Part shown: positions 1-8,251 of the stretch, piece after piece
Layout: each line of letters opens with the position of its first letter
How positions within the stretch are numbered: the stretch's first letter is position 1
NCBI GenBank assembly: GCA_035505095.1
Contig: DATJRE010000494.1
Coordinates: 1 to 11,336 of the forward strand
Reading direction: 5' to 3'
Source: JOPF133 sp035505095
GTDB lineage: Bacteria; Acidobacteriota; Terriglobia; Bryobacterales; Bryobacteraceae
Length of the DNA: 11,336 bases
Notes under the pieces: generated by a model
The model's database searches: none
Seen by the model: only the letters and a program-made list of their open reading frames with translations
Told to the model about the DNA's origin: nothing
Translations under genes and position numbers: made by a program

Positions 1-20
1 GGCGCACGGTAGAAGGAGTC

Positions 21-2465
21 ATGGTATTGCGCACCGGTGTACGCACCGCAGCATTTGTCTGCCTCTTGGCCTTTCTGCTGCCGGCACAGCAGGATCGCAT
101 CACGGCCCCGATCGATGGCCGCCGTTCGGTGGTGCTGCGGGGCAGCGTGCCTCCGCAGGCGCAGACGCGGTACGACCAGGGATCCGTGGAAGCGGATTTC
201 CGGCTGGGCAACATCAGCCTGATGCTGGGGCGTTCGCCGGCGCAGCAGGCCGCGCTGGAACAATTGCTGGCCGAGCAGCAGGATCCGGCATCGCCCAATT
301 ATCACCACTGGTTAACGCCGGAGAGCTATGCCGACCGCTTCGGAATGAGCGCGGGGGACCTGGACCAGATCGCCACCTGGCTGCGCTCGGAAGGTTTCAC
401 CGTGAAATACACGGCGCGCGGCCGCGATTACCTTAGTTTTAGCGGCACGGCGGGGCAGGTGGAGGCGGCGCTCCACACCCAGATCCACCGCTACCGGGTA
501 GGCGGCCGGACGCACTTTGCCAACGCCACCAACGTCAGCCTGCCGGAGGCCATTGCGCCGCTGGTAGCGAGCGTGCGGGGGCTGCATGATTTTCATCCCA
601 GGGCGCCGCATCAGCGTTTCCAGCCCAACTACAGCGACACCGATGGGACCCACTTTCTGGTGCCGGACGATTTCGCGACCATCTACGATGTGGAGCCGCT
701 ATACGGATATGGATACACGGGCGCGGGGCAGAACATTACCATCGTGGGGCAGAGCGACATCGACCCAGACGATATTGCCTCCTTCCGCTCCACCTGGGAC
801 CTGCCGGGATTGCAGGTTCAGATGGTCTCGATCGGCGACTATCCGGGCGTGACCGGGGACGAAGTCGAGGCGGACCTGGACCTGGAATGGTCCGGCGCGG
901 TGGCTCGCTTTGCCGGCCTCACCTACGTCTACAGCGTGGACGTGAACGACGCGGTGAACTTTGCCATTGACAACGACCTGGGGCCGGTAATCAGCGAGAG
1001 CTTCGGGCTGTGCGAATACCAGGTGGCCACCGAACGGCTGGGCCTGTCCAGCTTTGAGATCCAGGCGCAAAAAGGCAATGCCCTGGGGATCACCTGGCTG
1101 GCCTCGTCGGGCGATTCGGGGGCGGCGGGGTGCGATTACGATGCCCCGATCGCGACCCAGGGACTGGCCGTTGGGATTCCCGCCAGTGTTCCGGAAGTGA
1201 CCGCGGTGGGCGGCACGGAATTCAACGAAGGCAGCCTCACGTATTGGAGCACCACCAATGGTCCGTACGGCGGCTCGGCGCTATCCTACATCCCCGAGAT
1301 GGCCTGGAACGATACTGCGGCCAACGGATCGCTGGCGTCTTCGGGCGGCGGGGTAAGCGTGGTCTACACCAAGCCCGCGTGGCAGACCGGCACGGGGGTT
1401 CCCAACGATGGCGCCCGCGATGTGCCCGATATCGCGCTCAACGCCTCGGACGCCCACGACCCGTATCTTGTGGTTTCCGAGGGGGAAGCCATCGGGGTGG
1501 GCGGCACGTCGGCCTCTTCGCCGTCGTTCGCCGGAATCCTGGCGCTCCTCAACCAGTATCTGGTGCAAAACAACGTGCAGAGCAAGCCGGGCTTGGGGAA
1601 CATCAACCCGAAGCTGTACAGCCTGGCTTCCAGCGGGAAGGGCGCCGCATTTCACGACATCACGGTGGGCAACAACATCGTTCCATGCCAGGTGGGGACG
1701 CAGGACTGCACCACGGGCTCGTTCGGCTACTCGGCCGGCCCGGGTTACGACCTGGTGACGGGCCTGGGTTCGGTAGACGCCTACAACCTGGTCACGACCT
1801 GGGCCGGACTTCCGGTCACCGGCACCACCATGACGCTGGCGGCGAACCCGGCCACCATCCTGGCCACCGGGTCGGCGGTGGTTACCGCCACGGTCAAGGC
1901 GGCCAGCGGAACAGCCTCCCCCATGGGAATGGTTTCCTTCACCCTTAACGGGAGCACGCTGGGGGCGGCGCCGCTTTCGGGCTCGGGAGGAACGGCCACC
2001 GCGTCGGTGACGGTTTTCGGAAGCCAGTTGCCGACGGCGGCGAATACGTTGCAGGCGTCTTACGCGGGCAGCCCCACCTCGACTTCCTCTTCGGCCAGCA
2101 CGACGCTGAACCTGGGGACGCCCACGGCGGCTTCCGCGGTGACCGTGACGGTGACTCCGAATCCGGTCTACCAGCAGGCCCCAGCGGCCAATGGCGCGAC
2201 GTTCTCGTTCAGCATCCAGCTCCAGGAGACGGCGGGGGTGGCCACCACCATCACCGGATTCACCTTCGGCGGGGTGAGCTACGCGGCGTCGATCGATAAG
2301 TTCTTCGGCAGCACCACACTGGCGGCGCATGGCACGCTGACGGCCAGTCTGCAATCGGCCACCATCGTGCCGCCGGCCACGGAGGCTATCGGCTTCACCG
2401 GCCGCGACACCAGCGGGGCGACGTGGAGCCGTTCGGTCACGGTTTCCTTCCTGCCGAAGCAGTAG
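21..2465 (+). CDS. Secreted S53 family (sedolisin/kumamolisin-like) serine-carboxyl peptidase with Ig-like C-terminal region
   Basis: An 814-residue preproprotein predicted to be an exported endopeptidase. Residues 1-23 look like a signal peptide (Arg near the N-terminus, hydrophobic core, then Pro-Ala-Gln-Gln). Residues about 45-195 match the pro-kumamolisin activation domain, including the typical NYHHWLTPESYADRFG stretch. The catalytic domain runs from about 200 to 597. The expected triad is visible: Glu283 and Asp287 in VEADLDLEWSG, and Ser497 in GGTSASSPSFAG; the oxyanion Asp365 is in SSGDSGAAG. Asp546 (FHDITVGNN) and the GYDLVTGLGSVD segment fit the C-terminal calcium site. Residues about 600-697 form a Ser/Thr/Ala-rich Ig-like repeat, and 700-814 form a second beta-rich segment I cannot name. 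The ATG at 21 is preceded by AGAAGGAG at 11-18. Sedolisins of this family work at acidic pH after self-removal of the prodomain. Multiple copies are common in soil Acidobacteriota. The gene converges on the TIR gene with 7 bp between stop codons. Confidence 0.93.
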   Translation: MVLRTGVRTAAFVCLLAFLLPAQQDRITAPIDGRRSVVLRGSVPPQAQTRYDQGSVEADFRLGNISLMLGRSPAQQAALEQLLAEQQDPASPNYHHWLTPESYADRFGMSAGDLDQIATWLRSEGFTVKYTARGRDYLSFSGTAGQVEAALHTQIHRYRVGGRTHFANATNVSLPEAIAPLVASVRGLHDFHPRAPHQRFQPNYSDTDGTHFLVPDDFATIYDVEPLYGYGYTGAGQNITIVGQSDIDPDDIASFRSTWDLPGLQVQMVSIGDYPGVTGDEVEADLDLEWSGAVARFAGLTYVYSVDVNDAVNFAIDNDLGPVISESFGLCEYQVATERLGLSSFEIQAQKGNALGITWLASSGDSGAAGCDYDAPIATQGLAVGIPASVPEVTAVGGTEFNEGSLTYWSTTNGPYGGSALSYIPEMAWNDTAANGSLASSGGGVSVVYTKPAWQTGTGVPNDGARDVPDIALNASDAHDPYLVVSEGEAIGVGGTSASSPSFAGILALLNQYLVQNNVQSKPGLGNINPKLYSLASSGKGAAFHDITVGNNIVPCQVGTQDCTTGSFGYSAGPGYDLVTGLGSVDAYNLVTTWAGLPVTGTTMTLAANPATILATGSAVVTATVKAASGTASPMGMVSFTLNGSTLGAAPLSGSGGTATASVTVFGSQLPTAANTLQASYAGSPTSTSSSASTTLNLGTPTAASAVTVTVTPNPVYQQAPAANGATFSFSIQLQETAGVATTITGFTFGGVSYAASIDKFFGSTTLAAHGTLTASLQSATIVPPATEAIGFTGRDTSGATWSRSVTVSFLPKQ

Positions 2466-2472
2466 GGGCGGA

Positions 2473-3591
2473 TCAAGCGAAGGGCAGCAGCATCTGCTCG
2501 CCGGATTCGGAGGCGCGGCGGTAGTCCAGGCGCGCGGCTTCGGCGTGGTCGCCCCAGGCTTCCAGGATCCAGACCATCTCGCGGGCGGCCTCGTCCAGGG
2601 CGTGGAGGTCGGCGCGGCTGTGGGCGGCGGTGTACCATTGCTGCATCATTTCATAGCACTCAGCGAAGCGGCCGGCGTCGCGGGTGAGCCTGCGGCCCAG
2701 GCGGGCCCAGCGGCACAGTTCGAGCCACTCGGCTTCGGTGGCGGAGGGACCGCAGGCCAGGGCAGCCTGCGCGGCGGCTAGCTCATCGGCAGCCGGGGCG
2801 GGGGAGGGGGCTTCGACCAGGAGGGTGGAACAGCGTCCGCCGAACAGGAGGTCCCAGGCGGGTCCTTCGGTAGCGGTTCCGGTGAGGAGGAGGAGGAAGC
2901 GGTGCGCGGTGCAGAACTCGCGGAGGCGGGCCAGGTTGCTGTCGAGCGGTCCCTCCAGGCGCAGGTCAAGCTGGGCCGCCAGATCGCCGGCCAGGGCGGC
3001 CAGGGAGCGGCCCGCGCATTCCAGGCGGAGGACGGCGTCGAAATCGGCGCGGAAGGCGTCGGCGAAATCCAGGGCCAGTTCGAGGTTGGGGGCGACATCG
3101 GAGCCGGGGTGATCGGCCAGGGCGATGCCGAGCAGTTCGAGGTCGAGTTCGCAGCCGGGAAGGCGCGGCGCGGGGGAAGCGTCGAGGCTGCGGGGCGCTC
3201 GGCGGACCCAGCGTTTGACGGCGCGCAGGCCGGCCAGGGACAACTCGGCGACCTCAAAACGCGGCTCCAGGACGCGCGGCGGCACGCAATCGTCGAGGCG
3301 CAGGAAGGCGATGCGGACGCCTTCGGCGGCAGGCTCCTTCACCAGGGCGTCTTCCCATTGGGCGCGCGGCCAGCGCGGGGGCATAGACTGGCGGGAGAAG
3401 AGCACCAGCACGGTGTCGGCGGTGCGGGCTTCGCGGGCCTTATCGGCGAGGTTCTGGCCAGGCACGAGGCAGCCTTCTTCGAGGAAGACGCGAACGTCGG
3501 CGCCGCGCTCCAGGAAAGTGGCCAGGCCGGCGGCGATTTCCATATCGGCCTCCGCGTAGCACGGGAAGACGGTTTGGATCAGAGCTTGCAC
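2473..3591 (-). CDS. TIR-like domain protein with degenerate NB-ARC-like middle and helical C-terminus
   Basis: A 372-residue cytoplasmic protein. Residues 5-110 resemble a TIR domain: box-1-like strand TVFPCYAEAD, a BB-loop-like EEGCLVPGQNL (38-48), the LVLFSRQS strand, and a WPRAQWEDAL helix start (74-83). In canonical TIR NADases the catalytic Glu lies four residues after this Trp; here that position is Gln78, with Glu80 nearby, so enzymatic activity is doubtful. Residues about 160-260 resemble an NB-ARC/STAND NTPase core (FRADFDAVLRLECAGRS, RLREFCTAHRFLLLL). However, the P-loop position reads GSDVAPNLELALDFA, with no GK[ST], and the Walker B acids after LLLL are Thr-Gly, so nucleotide hydrolysis is unlikely. 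Residues 285-372 are helical and TPR-like. The start is GTG, chosen because it keeps the first TIR strand; Met17 would remove it. The first 13 nt overlap the end of the upstream methyltransferase gene, which suggests translational coupling. Role unknown; signalling, defence or scaffolding are possible. Confidence 0.8.
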   Translation of the reverse strand: MQALIQTVFPCYAEADMEIAAGLATFLERGADVRVFLEEGCLVPGQNLADKAREARTADTVLVLFSRQSMPPRWPRAQWEDALVKEPAAEGVRIAFLRLDDCVPPRVLEPRFEVAELSLAGLRAVKRWVRRAPRSLDASPAPRLPGCELDLELLGIALADHPGSDVAPNLELALDFADAFRADFDAVLRLECAGRSLAALAGDLAAQLDLRLEGPLDSNLARLREFCTAHRFLLLLTGTATEGPAWDLLFGGRCSTLLVEAPSPAPAADELAAAQAALACGPSATEAEWLELCRWARLGRRLTRDAGRFAECYEMMQQWYTAAHSRADLHALDEAAREMVWILEAWGDHAEAARLDYRRASESGEQMLLPFA

Positions 3592-4241
3592 GCCACCGTA
3601 AGACCGTCGCCGAGGGGCACCATGGCCAGGGCGATGCGCGGGTCGGCATGGAGCCGGCGATTGAATTCGCGGATGGCCTCGGTGTCGGGTTCGTGATTGG
3701 CGGAGTCGGCTACCAGGCCGCGGCGGAGCACGTTATCGGCGGCCAGCACCCCGCCGGGGCGCAGCAGGGTGAGGGCGCGTTCGTAGTAGGGGAGGTAGTT
3801 GGCCTTGTCGGCGTCGATGAAAGCGAAATCGAAGGTACCGGCCTGGCCTTCGGCGAGCAGGCGGTCGAGGGTTTCGAGGGCGGGGGCGAGGTGGAGTTCG
3901 ACGCGGTCCGCGACGCCCGCTTCGCGCCATGTCTGGCGGGCACGCGTGGTGTACTCTTCGCTGAGATCGCAGGCCACCACTTTGCCGCCGGGCGGCAGGG
4001 CGAGGGCCACCCAGGTGGAGCTGTAGCCCATGAAGACGCCGATTTCGAGAGTTTTGCGGGCGCCGGCGAGCCGCGCCAGCAGTTGCAGGAACTGACCCTG
4101 TTCGGGGGAAATTTGCAGGGAGGCCTGGGGATGGTCCTCGGTTTCCAGGCGGAGACGCTGCAAGGATTCAGGCTCGCGCAAGGTGACCGCCGCGATATAA
4201 TCGGCCAATTCGGTGGTGACGGGAGTATGGGAACGGGACAT
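3579..4241 (-). CDS. Class I SAM-dependent O-methyltransferase (caffeoyl-CoA/catechol OMT family)
   Basis: A 220-residue protein of the Methyltransf_3 type, typical length for the family. It is predicted to transfer a methyl group from S-adenosylmethionine to a hydroxyl group, probably with a divalent metal. Motif I is LEIGVFMGYSS (65-75), and the SAM-binding acid is in VVACDLSEEY (Asp92). The metal/catalytic cluster is Asp143 in FAFIDADKANY and Asp169-Asn170 in LAADNVL. It ends GDGLTVACKL, a common family ending. I start it at ATG 4241 because homologues begin near SxxTPVTxELxDYI. That ATG has no clear Shine-Dalgarno site. An in-frame GTG at 4286, with AGGGG shortly upstream, would add 15 residues and is the alternative. 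A TAAAAT box at 4253-4258 (minus strand) could give a nearly leaderless message. The stop lies inside the start of the TIR gene. The substrate cannot be read from the sequence; small phenolics are only a family-based guess. Confidence 0.9.
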   Translation of the reverse strand: MSRSHTPVTTELADYIAAVTLREPESLQRLRLETEDHPQASLQISPEQGQFLQLLARLAGARKTLEIGVFMGYSSTWVALALPPGGKVVACDLSEEYTTRARQTWREAGVADRVELHLAPALETLDRLLAEGQAGTFDFAFIDADKANYLPYYERALTLLRPGGVLAADNVLRRGLVADSANHEPDTEAIREFNRRLHADPRIALAMVPLGDGLTVACKL

Positions 4242-4324
4242 GGCAAAGGTTAATTTTACCCTGCCTGCGGTACGCCCGCCCCGCACTTGCCCCTGCCGGC
4301 CCCGGCACGTTCCCGTGAAACCGG

Positions 4325-4432
4325 TTACTTGCGAATCCCCTCGCGGTAGTGAGAACGGTTATAGATCGCCCAGGCAATGCAGGCGACCACGCCCAGCAGA
4401 ATAAGGATTTCCGGAATATCCGGGTTCCACAT
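4325..4432 (-). CDS. 35-residue single-span membrane microprotein
   Basis: A short frame encoding a 35-residue protein that starts MWNPDIPEILILLGVV. Residues 9-24 form one hydrophobic span, followed by a basic tail (NRSHYREGIRK) that predicts a cytoplasmic C-terminus by the positive-inside rule. Support for expression is good: GGAGG lies 5 nt upstream of the ATG (4438-4442), and a sigma70-like promoter with an exact TATAAT is just beyond. The gene precedes the O-methyltransferase on the same strand with an 83-nt gap, so read-through into the methyltransferase and TIR genes is possible. I do not recognise a family. Functions known for such microproteins, such as modulating a membrane complex, are only analogies. 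Confidence 0.6.
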   Translation of the reverse strand: MWNPDIPEILILLGVVACIAWAIYNRSHYREGIRK

Positions 4433-4437
4433 AGACG

Positions 4438-4442
4438 CCTCC
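4438..4442 (-). promoter_or_regulatory. Shine-Dalgarno site of the microprotein
   Basis: The minus strand reads GGAGG, then five bases, then the ATG at 4432. This is near-consensus spacing and is the main reason to treat the 35-codon frame as a gene. Confidence 0.65.
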
Positions 4443-4449
4443 AATTGGG

Positions 4450-4478
4450 ATTATAAGCTCTGAATATGATAAAAGCAA
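4450..4478 (-). promoter_or_regulatory. Sigma70-type promoter for the minus-strand cluster
   Basis: On the minus strand, TTGCTT (4473-4478) and a perfect TATAAT (4450-4455) are separated by exactly 17 nt, inside an AT-rich island in an otherwise GC-rich window. The predicted start near 4443 would leave only about 10 nt of leader before the microprotein ATG, just enough to include its GGAGG. The -35 box matches the consensus only in its first three bases. The same island is the likely location of the divergent promoter for the SDR-patatin pair, but I see no convincing plus-strand boxes. Confidence 0.5.
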
Positions 4479-4554
4479 TAGCGAAAAAGAGGGGGGCCGG
4501 AAACCGAGGCGGAATCGTGTTGGCGGGGGCGCAGCGGGATTAGGCTAAGGGAGT

Positions 4555-5394
4555 ATGAGTGAACAATCGGTGTTGCATCCCGACCTGGCGGGGCGCGTGG
4601 CGGTGGTTACGGGCGCCAGCCGCGGGATTGGGCGCGACCTGGCGATCCGGCTGGCGCGCGAAGGCGCCGATGTGGCGGTGGCGGCCAAGAGCGAGCACTC
4701 CACCGAGCGGCTGCCCGGCAGCATCCACGAGACGGCGGAGGCCATCCGCGGAATGGGACGGCGGGCGCTGGCGGTCCCGACGGATGTCCGCGAGGAAGAT
4801 GCCATTCGCAACCTCATGGAGCGCACCATCGCCGAATTCGGACGCCTGGACATTCTGGTGAACAACGCCGGCGCGATTTGGACCCAGCCGATCCTGCAGA
4901 CGCCGCCCAAGCGGTTCGACCTGATGATGGGGGTCAACGCGCGCGCCGCCTATGTGGCGTGTTACTACGCTTTGCCGCAGATGGTGAAGCAGCAGTGGGG
5001 GCACATCCTCAACATGTGCCCGTTGCTGACCGGAGAAGCGTCGCCAGGGAAGGTGGCGTACATGATCTCTAAACTGGGGATGGCGCGGGTGGCCCTGGGG
5101 GTGGCCGCGGAGCACGCACGGGACAACATTGCAGGCAACACGCTGTGGCCGCGGACGATCATCGAGACCCAGGCCTCGATCCACTGGAAGATGGCCGACC
5201 GCTCGCAGTGGCGGACCACCGAGATTGTCTGCGATGCCGCGATGGCGATTTTCGCGCAGGAGCCGCGCAGTGCGACGGGGCGGCAATGGATCGACGAGGA
5301 GGCGCTCACCGTGCTGGCCGGCATCACCAATTTCGACCGTTACTGGTGCGAGGGGCGGCCTCCGGCGAATCCGATTTACATTGACCGGTGGTGA
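4555..5394 (+). CDS. HSDL2-like short-chain dehydrogenase/reductase
   Basis: A 279-residue SDR with the Rossmann nucleotide motif TGASRGIG (19-26) and the NNAG motif (103-106). Several segments recall hydroxysteroid dehydrogenase-like protein 2: AAKSEHSTERLPGSI, the DLMMGVNARAAY stretch, HILNMCPLL, NTLWPRTIIET and the C-terminal IDEEALTVLAGITNFDRYW. It is likely a NADP(H)- or NAD(H)-dependent oxidoreductase; HSDL2 proteins are linked to lipid metabolism, but the substrate is unknown. Asn128, Tyr169 and Lys173 of the SDR tetrad are present. The Ser normally 13 residues before Tyr is Pro156, preceded by Cys155, so the tetrad is incomplete. The sterol-carrier domain at the C-terminus of animal HSDL2 is absent. 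The ATG has AGGGAG almost adjacent (4548-4553). The stop is 3 nt before the patatin start, indicating one operon. Confidence 0.9.
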   Translation: MSEQSVLHPDLAGRVAVVTGASRGIGRDLAIRLAREGADVAVAAKSEHSTERLPGSIHETAEAIRGMGRRALAVPTDVREEDAIRNLMERTIAEFGRLDILVNNAGAIWTQPILQTPPKRFDLMMGVNARAAYVACYYALPQMVKQQWGHILNMCPLLTGEASPGKVAYMISKLGMARVALGVAAEHARDNIAGNTLWPRTIIETQASIHWKMADRSQWRTTEIVCDAAMAIFAQEPRSATGRQWIDEEALTVLAGITNFDRYWCEGRPPANPIYIDRW

Positions 5395-5397
5395 CGG

Positions 5398-6165
5398 ATG
5401 CCCTGCGCACTGGTGCTTTCGGCAGGCGGGTTGTTCGGCGCCTATCAGGCGGGTGCGTGGAATGCGCTGTCGGGCCGGTTTCGACCGGAGATGGTGGTGG
5501 GCGCGTCGGTGGGGGCGATCAACGGATGGGCCATCGCCGGCGGGTGCTCGGCCGCCGAGATCCTGGCTATGTGGCTCGACCCCGCCATGACGGCGGTGAC
5601 GCGTCCGCACTTTCCGTTTTTGCCGTGGAAGGGCTGCATCGATCCGGCGCCGCTGGAGAAGCGCGTGCGGGACCTGTACCAGCGGTTCCGTCCGCGCGTG
5701 CCGTATTCGGCCACGATCGTGGAAGTGCCCTGGATGCGCCTGGTGCGCGTCGGGCAGGACCGGATCGCGCCGGAGCACCTGATGGCGTCCTGCGCGGTGC
5801 CGCTGGGCTACCCGCCGGTGCGGATCGGAGGCAGGTGGTATGTGGATGGCGGGGTGCTGGACATCCTGCCGGTCTGGGCGGCGGTGGAGATGGGCGCGAC
5901 CCGGGTGCTGGCGGTGAATGCGCTGCCGCGGCTGCCGTCGCTGGCGCTGCGGGCGGCGGCTGAGGTGGTGCGGGTGGTGGGGCAGAGGCCGGCCAGGGTT
6001 TCGGGGATCGAAGTGGTGGAGATCTGTCCACGCGCCCCGCTTGGCACGCTGCGGGACTCGGCGATCTGGAGCGCGGAGAATATGCGGCGGTGGATCCGGC
6101 AGGGGGAAGAGGACGCGGCGGCCAACTGGAGTAGACTCGGGTCATGCAGTCAGCATGACGCGTAA
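5398..6165 (+). CDS. Patatin-like phospholipase / acyl hydrolase
   Basis: A 255-residue patatin-family lipid acyl hydrolase. The oxyanion-hole motif GGLFGAYQAG is at 10-19. The nucleophile Ser37 is in GASVG, the GxSxG elbow, and the partner Asp150 is in the DGG motif of YVDGGVLD, completing the Ser-Asp dyad. No signal peptide or membrane span is seen, so it is probably cytoplasmic or peripheral. It likely releases fatty acids from phospholipids or other acyl esters. It follows the SDR by 3 nt, with GGTGG (5387-5391) as a weak ribosome site inside the SDR end. The last dozen residues (after AAANWSR) are coded by DNA at the edge of the hicB relic, so the native C-terminus may have been altered. 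The nearby beta-oxidation operon suggests, but does not prove, a shared role in lipid turnover. Confidence 0.92.
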   Translation: MPCALVLSAGGLFGAYQAGAWNALSGRFRPEMVVGASVGAINGWAIAGGCSAAEILAMWLDPAMTAVTRPHFPFLPWKGCIDPAPLEKRVRDLYQRFRPRVPYSATIVEVPWMRLVRVGQDRIAPEHLMASCAVPLGYPPVRIGGRWYVDGGVLDILPVWAAVEMGATRVLAVNALPRLPSLALRAAAEVVRVVGQRPARVSGIEVVEICPRAPLGTLRDSAIWSAENMRRWIRQGEEDAAANWSRLGSCSQHDA

Positions 6166-6240
6166 CCGCAATTATCGAGCGTGAGGACGACGCTTTTGTG
6201 GCATTGTGCCCTGACGCAGGTTGAGGTCCCCGTTGGGTAA
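6144..6240 (+). pseudogene. hicB: Remnant of HicB family antitoxin
   Basis: Two pieces of a HicB-like antitoxin can be read. The N-terminal piece (frame starting 6159) reads RVTAIIEREDDAFVALCPDA, which matches the conserved HicB opening strand pair. It stops at TGA 6222-6224. A C-terminal piece in another frame (6217-6240) reads QVEVPVG followed by TAA, a usual HicB ending. About 40-45 codons between them are missing compared with the roughly 70-residue family length. The start is also broken: ATG 6144 is in frame but followed by TGA at 6156, while ATG 6155 is out of frame by one base. The TAA overlaps the TTG start of the hicA relic, preserving the original operon layout. Identification rests on family patterns I recognise, not on a search. 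Confidence 0.7.
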
Positions 6241-6410
6241 ACTCCGGGTTCTTTCGGGCTTGGAGGTTTGCCGGATTCTCGAACAAACGGGTTCGTGGTA
6301 GTCCGCCAACGAGGCAGCCACCGCGTCTTCACGACCAGACTGCGCGCGGGACGCTGTTGAGCGTCATTCGGCAGTCCGAGATCCCGAGATCGTCGTTTGA
6401 GGTTGAATAG
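6233..6410 (+). pseudogene. hicA: Remnant of HicA family mRNA interferase toxin
   Basis: Three frames together spell a HicA toxin. From TTG 6233 the first frame gives GKLRVLSGLEVCRILEQTG, then meets TAG at 6299. A one-base frameshift near 6289 restores GFVVVRQRGSHRVF, which contains the family's catalytic GSH histidine (codon 6319-6321). A third frame from 6348 gives GTLLSVIRQSEIPRSSFEVE and TAG at 6408, the usual HicA tail. Roughly a dozen codons of the central VPVP/His-containing segment are missing between the second and third pieces. GAGGT at 6223-6227 is a plausible ribosome site. The region 6241-6300 is about 55% GC by count, visibly lower than its neighbours, consistent with acquired DNA. 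The toxin is certainly non-functional as written, unless the sequence contains errors. Confidence 0.78.
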
Positions 6411-6428
6411 AAATCCGTCGGGCGGCTG

Positions 6429-8228
<1,800 letters not shown>

Positions 8229-8236
8229 ATGATTTG

Positions 8237-8243
8237 TTCCTCT
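8237..8243 (-). promoter_or_regulatory. Shine-Dalgarno site deciding the fadE start
   Basis: AGAGGAA on the minus strand lies 8 nt before ATG 8228, inside the 23-nt gap after the fadA stop. It supports this start over a longer frame running back into fadA. Confidence 0.7.
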
Positions 8244-8251
8244 GTTGGATG

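Noticed and set aside
4294..4307. TGCCGG-CC-CCGGCA inverted repeat as a terminator or operator
   Set aside because: Short stem with a 2-nt loop, no T-run, and such GC palindromes are expected by chance at this composition.
4540..5778. 412-codon minus-strand frame across the SDR and patatin genes
   Set aside because: Arg/His/Pro-rich and spans the boundary of two clear plus-strand genes, so it is a composition artefact.
6150..6332. 60-codon minus-strand frame in the patatin-fadE gap
   Set aside because: The plus strand of the same DNA reads as hicB and hicA pieces, which explains the open frame better.
6350..6365. Perfect 6-bp hairpin GACGCT-GTTG-AGCGTC as a terminator
   Set aside because: No T-run follows on either strand, and it lies inside the hicA relic, where part of the pairing is coding sequence.
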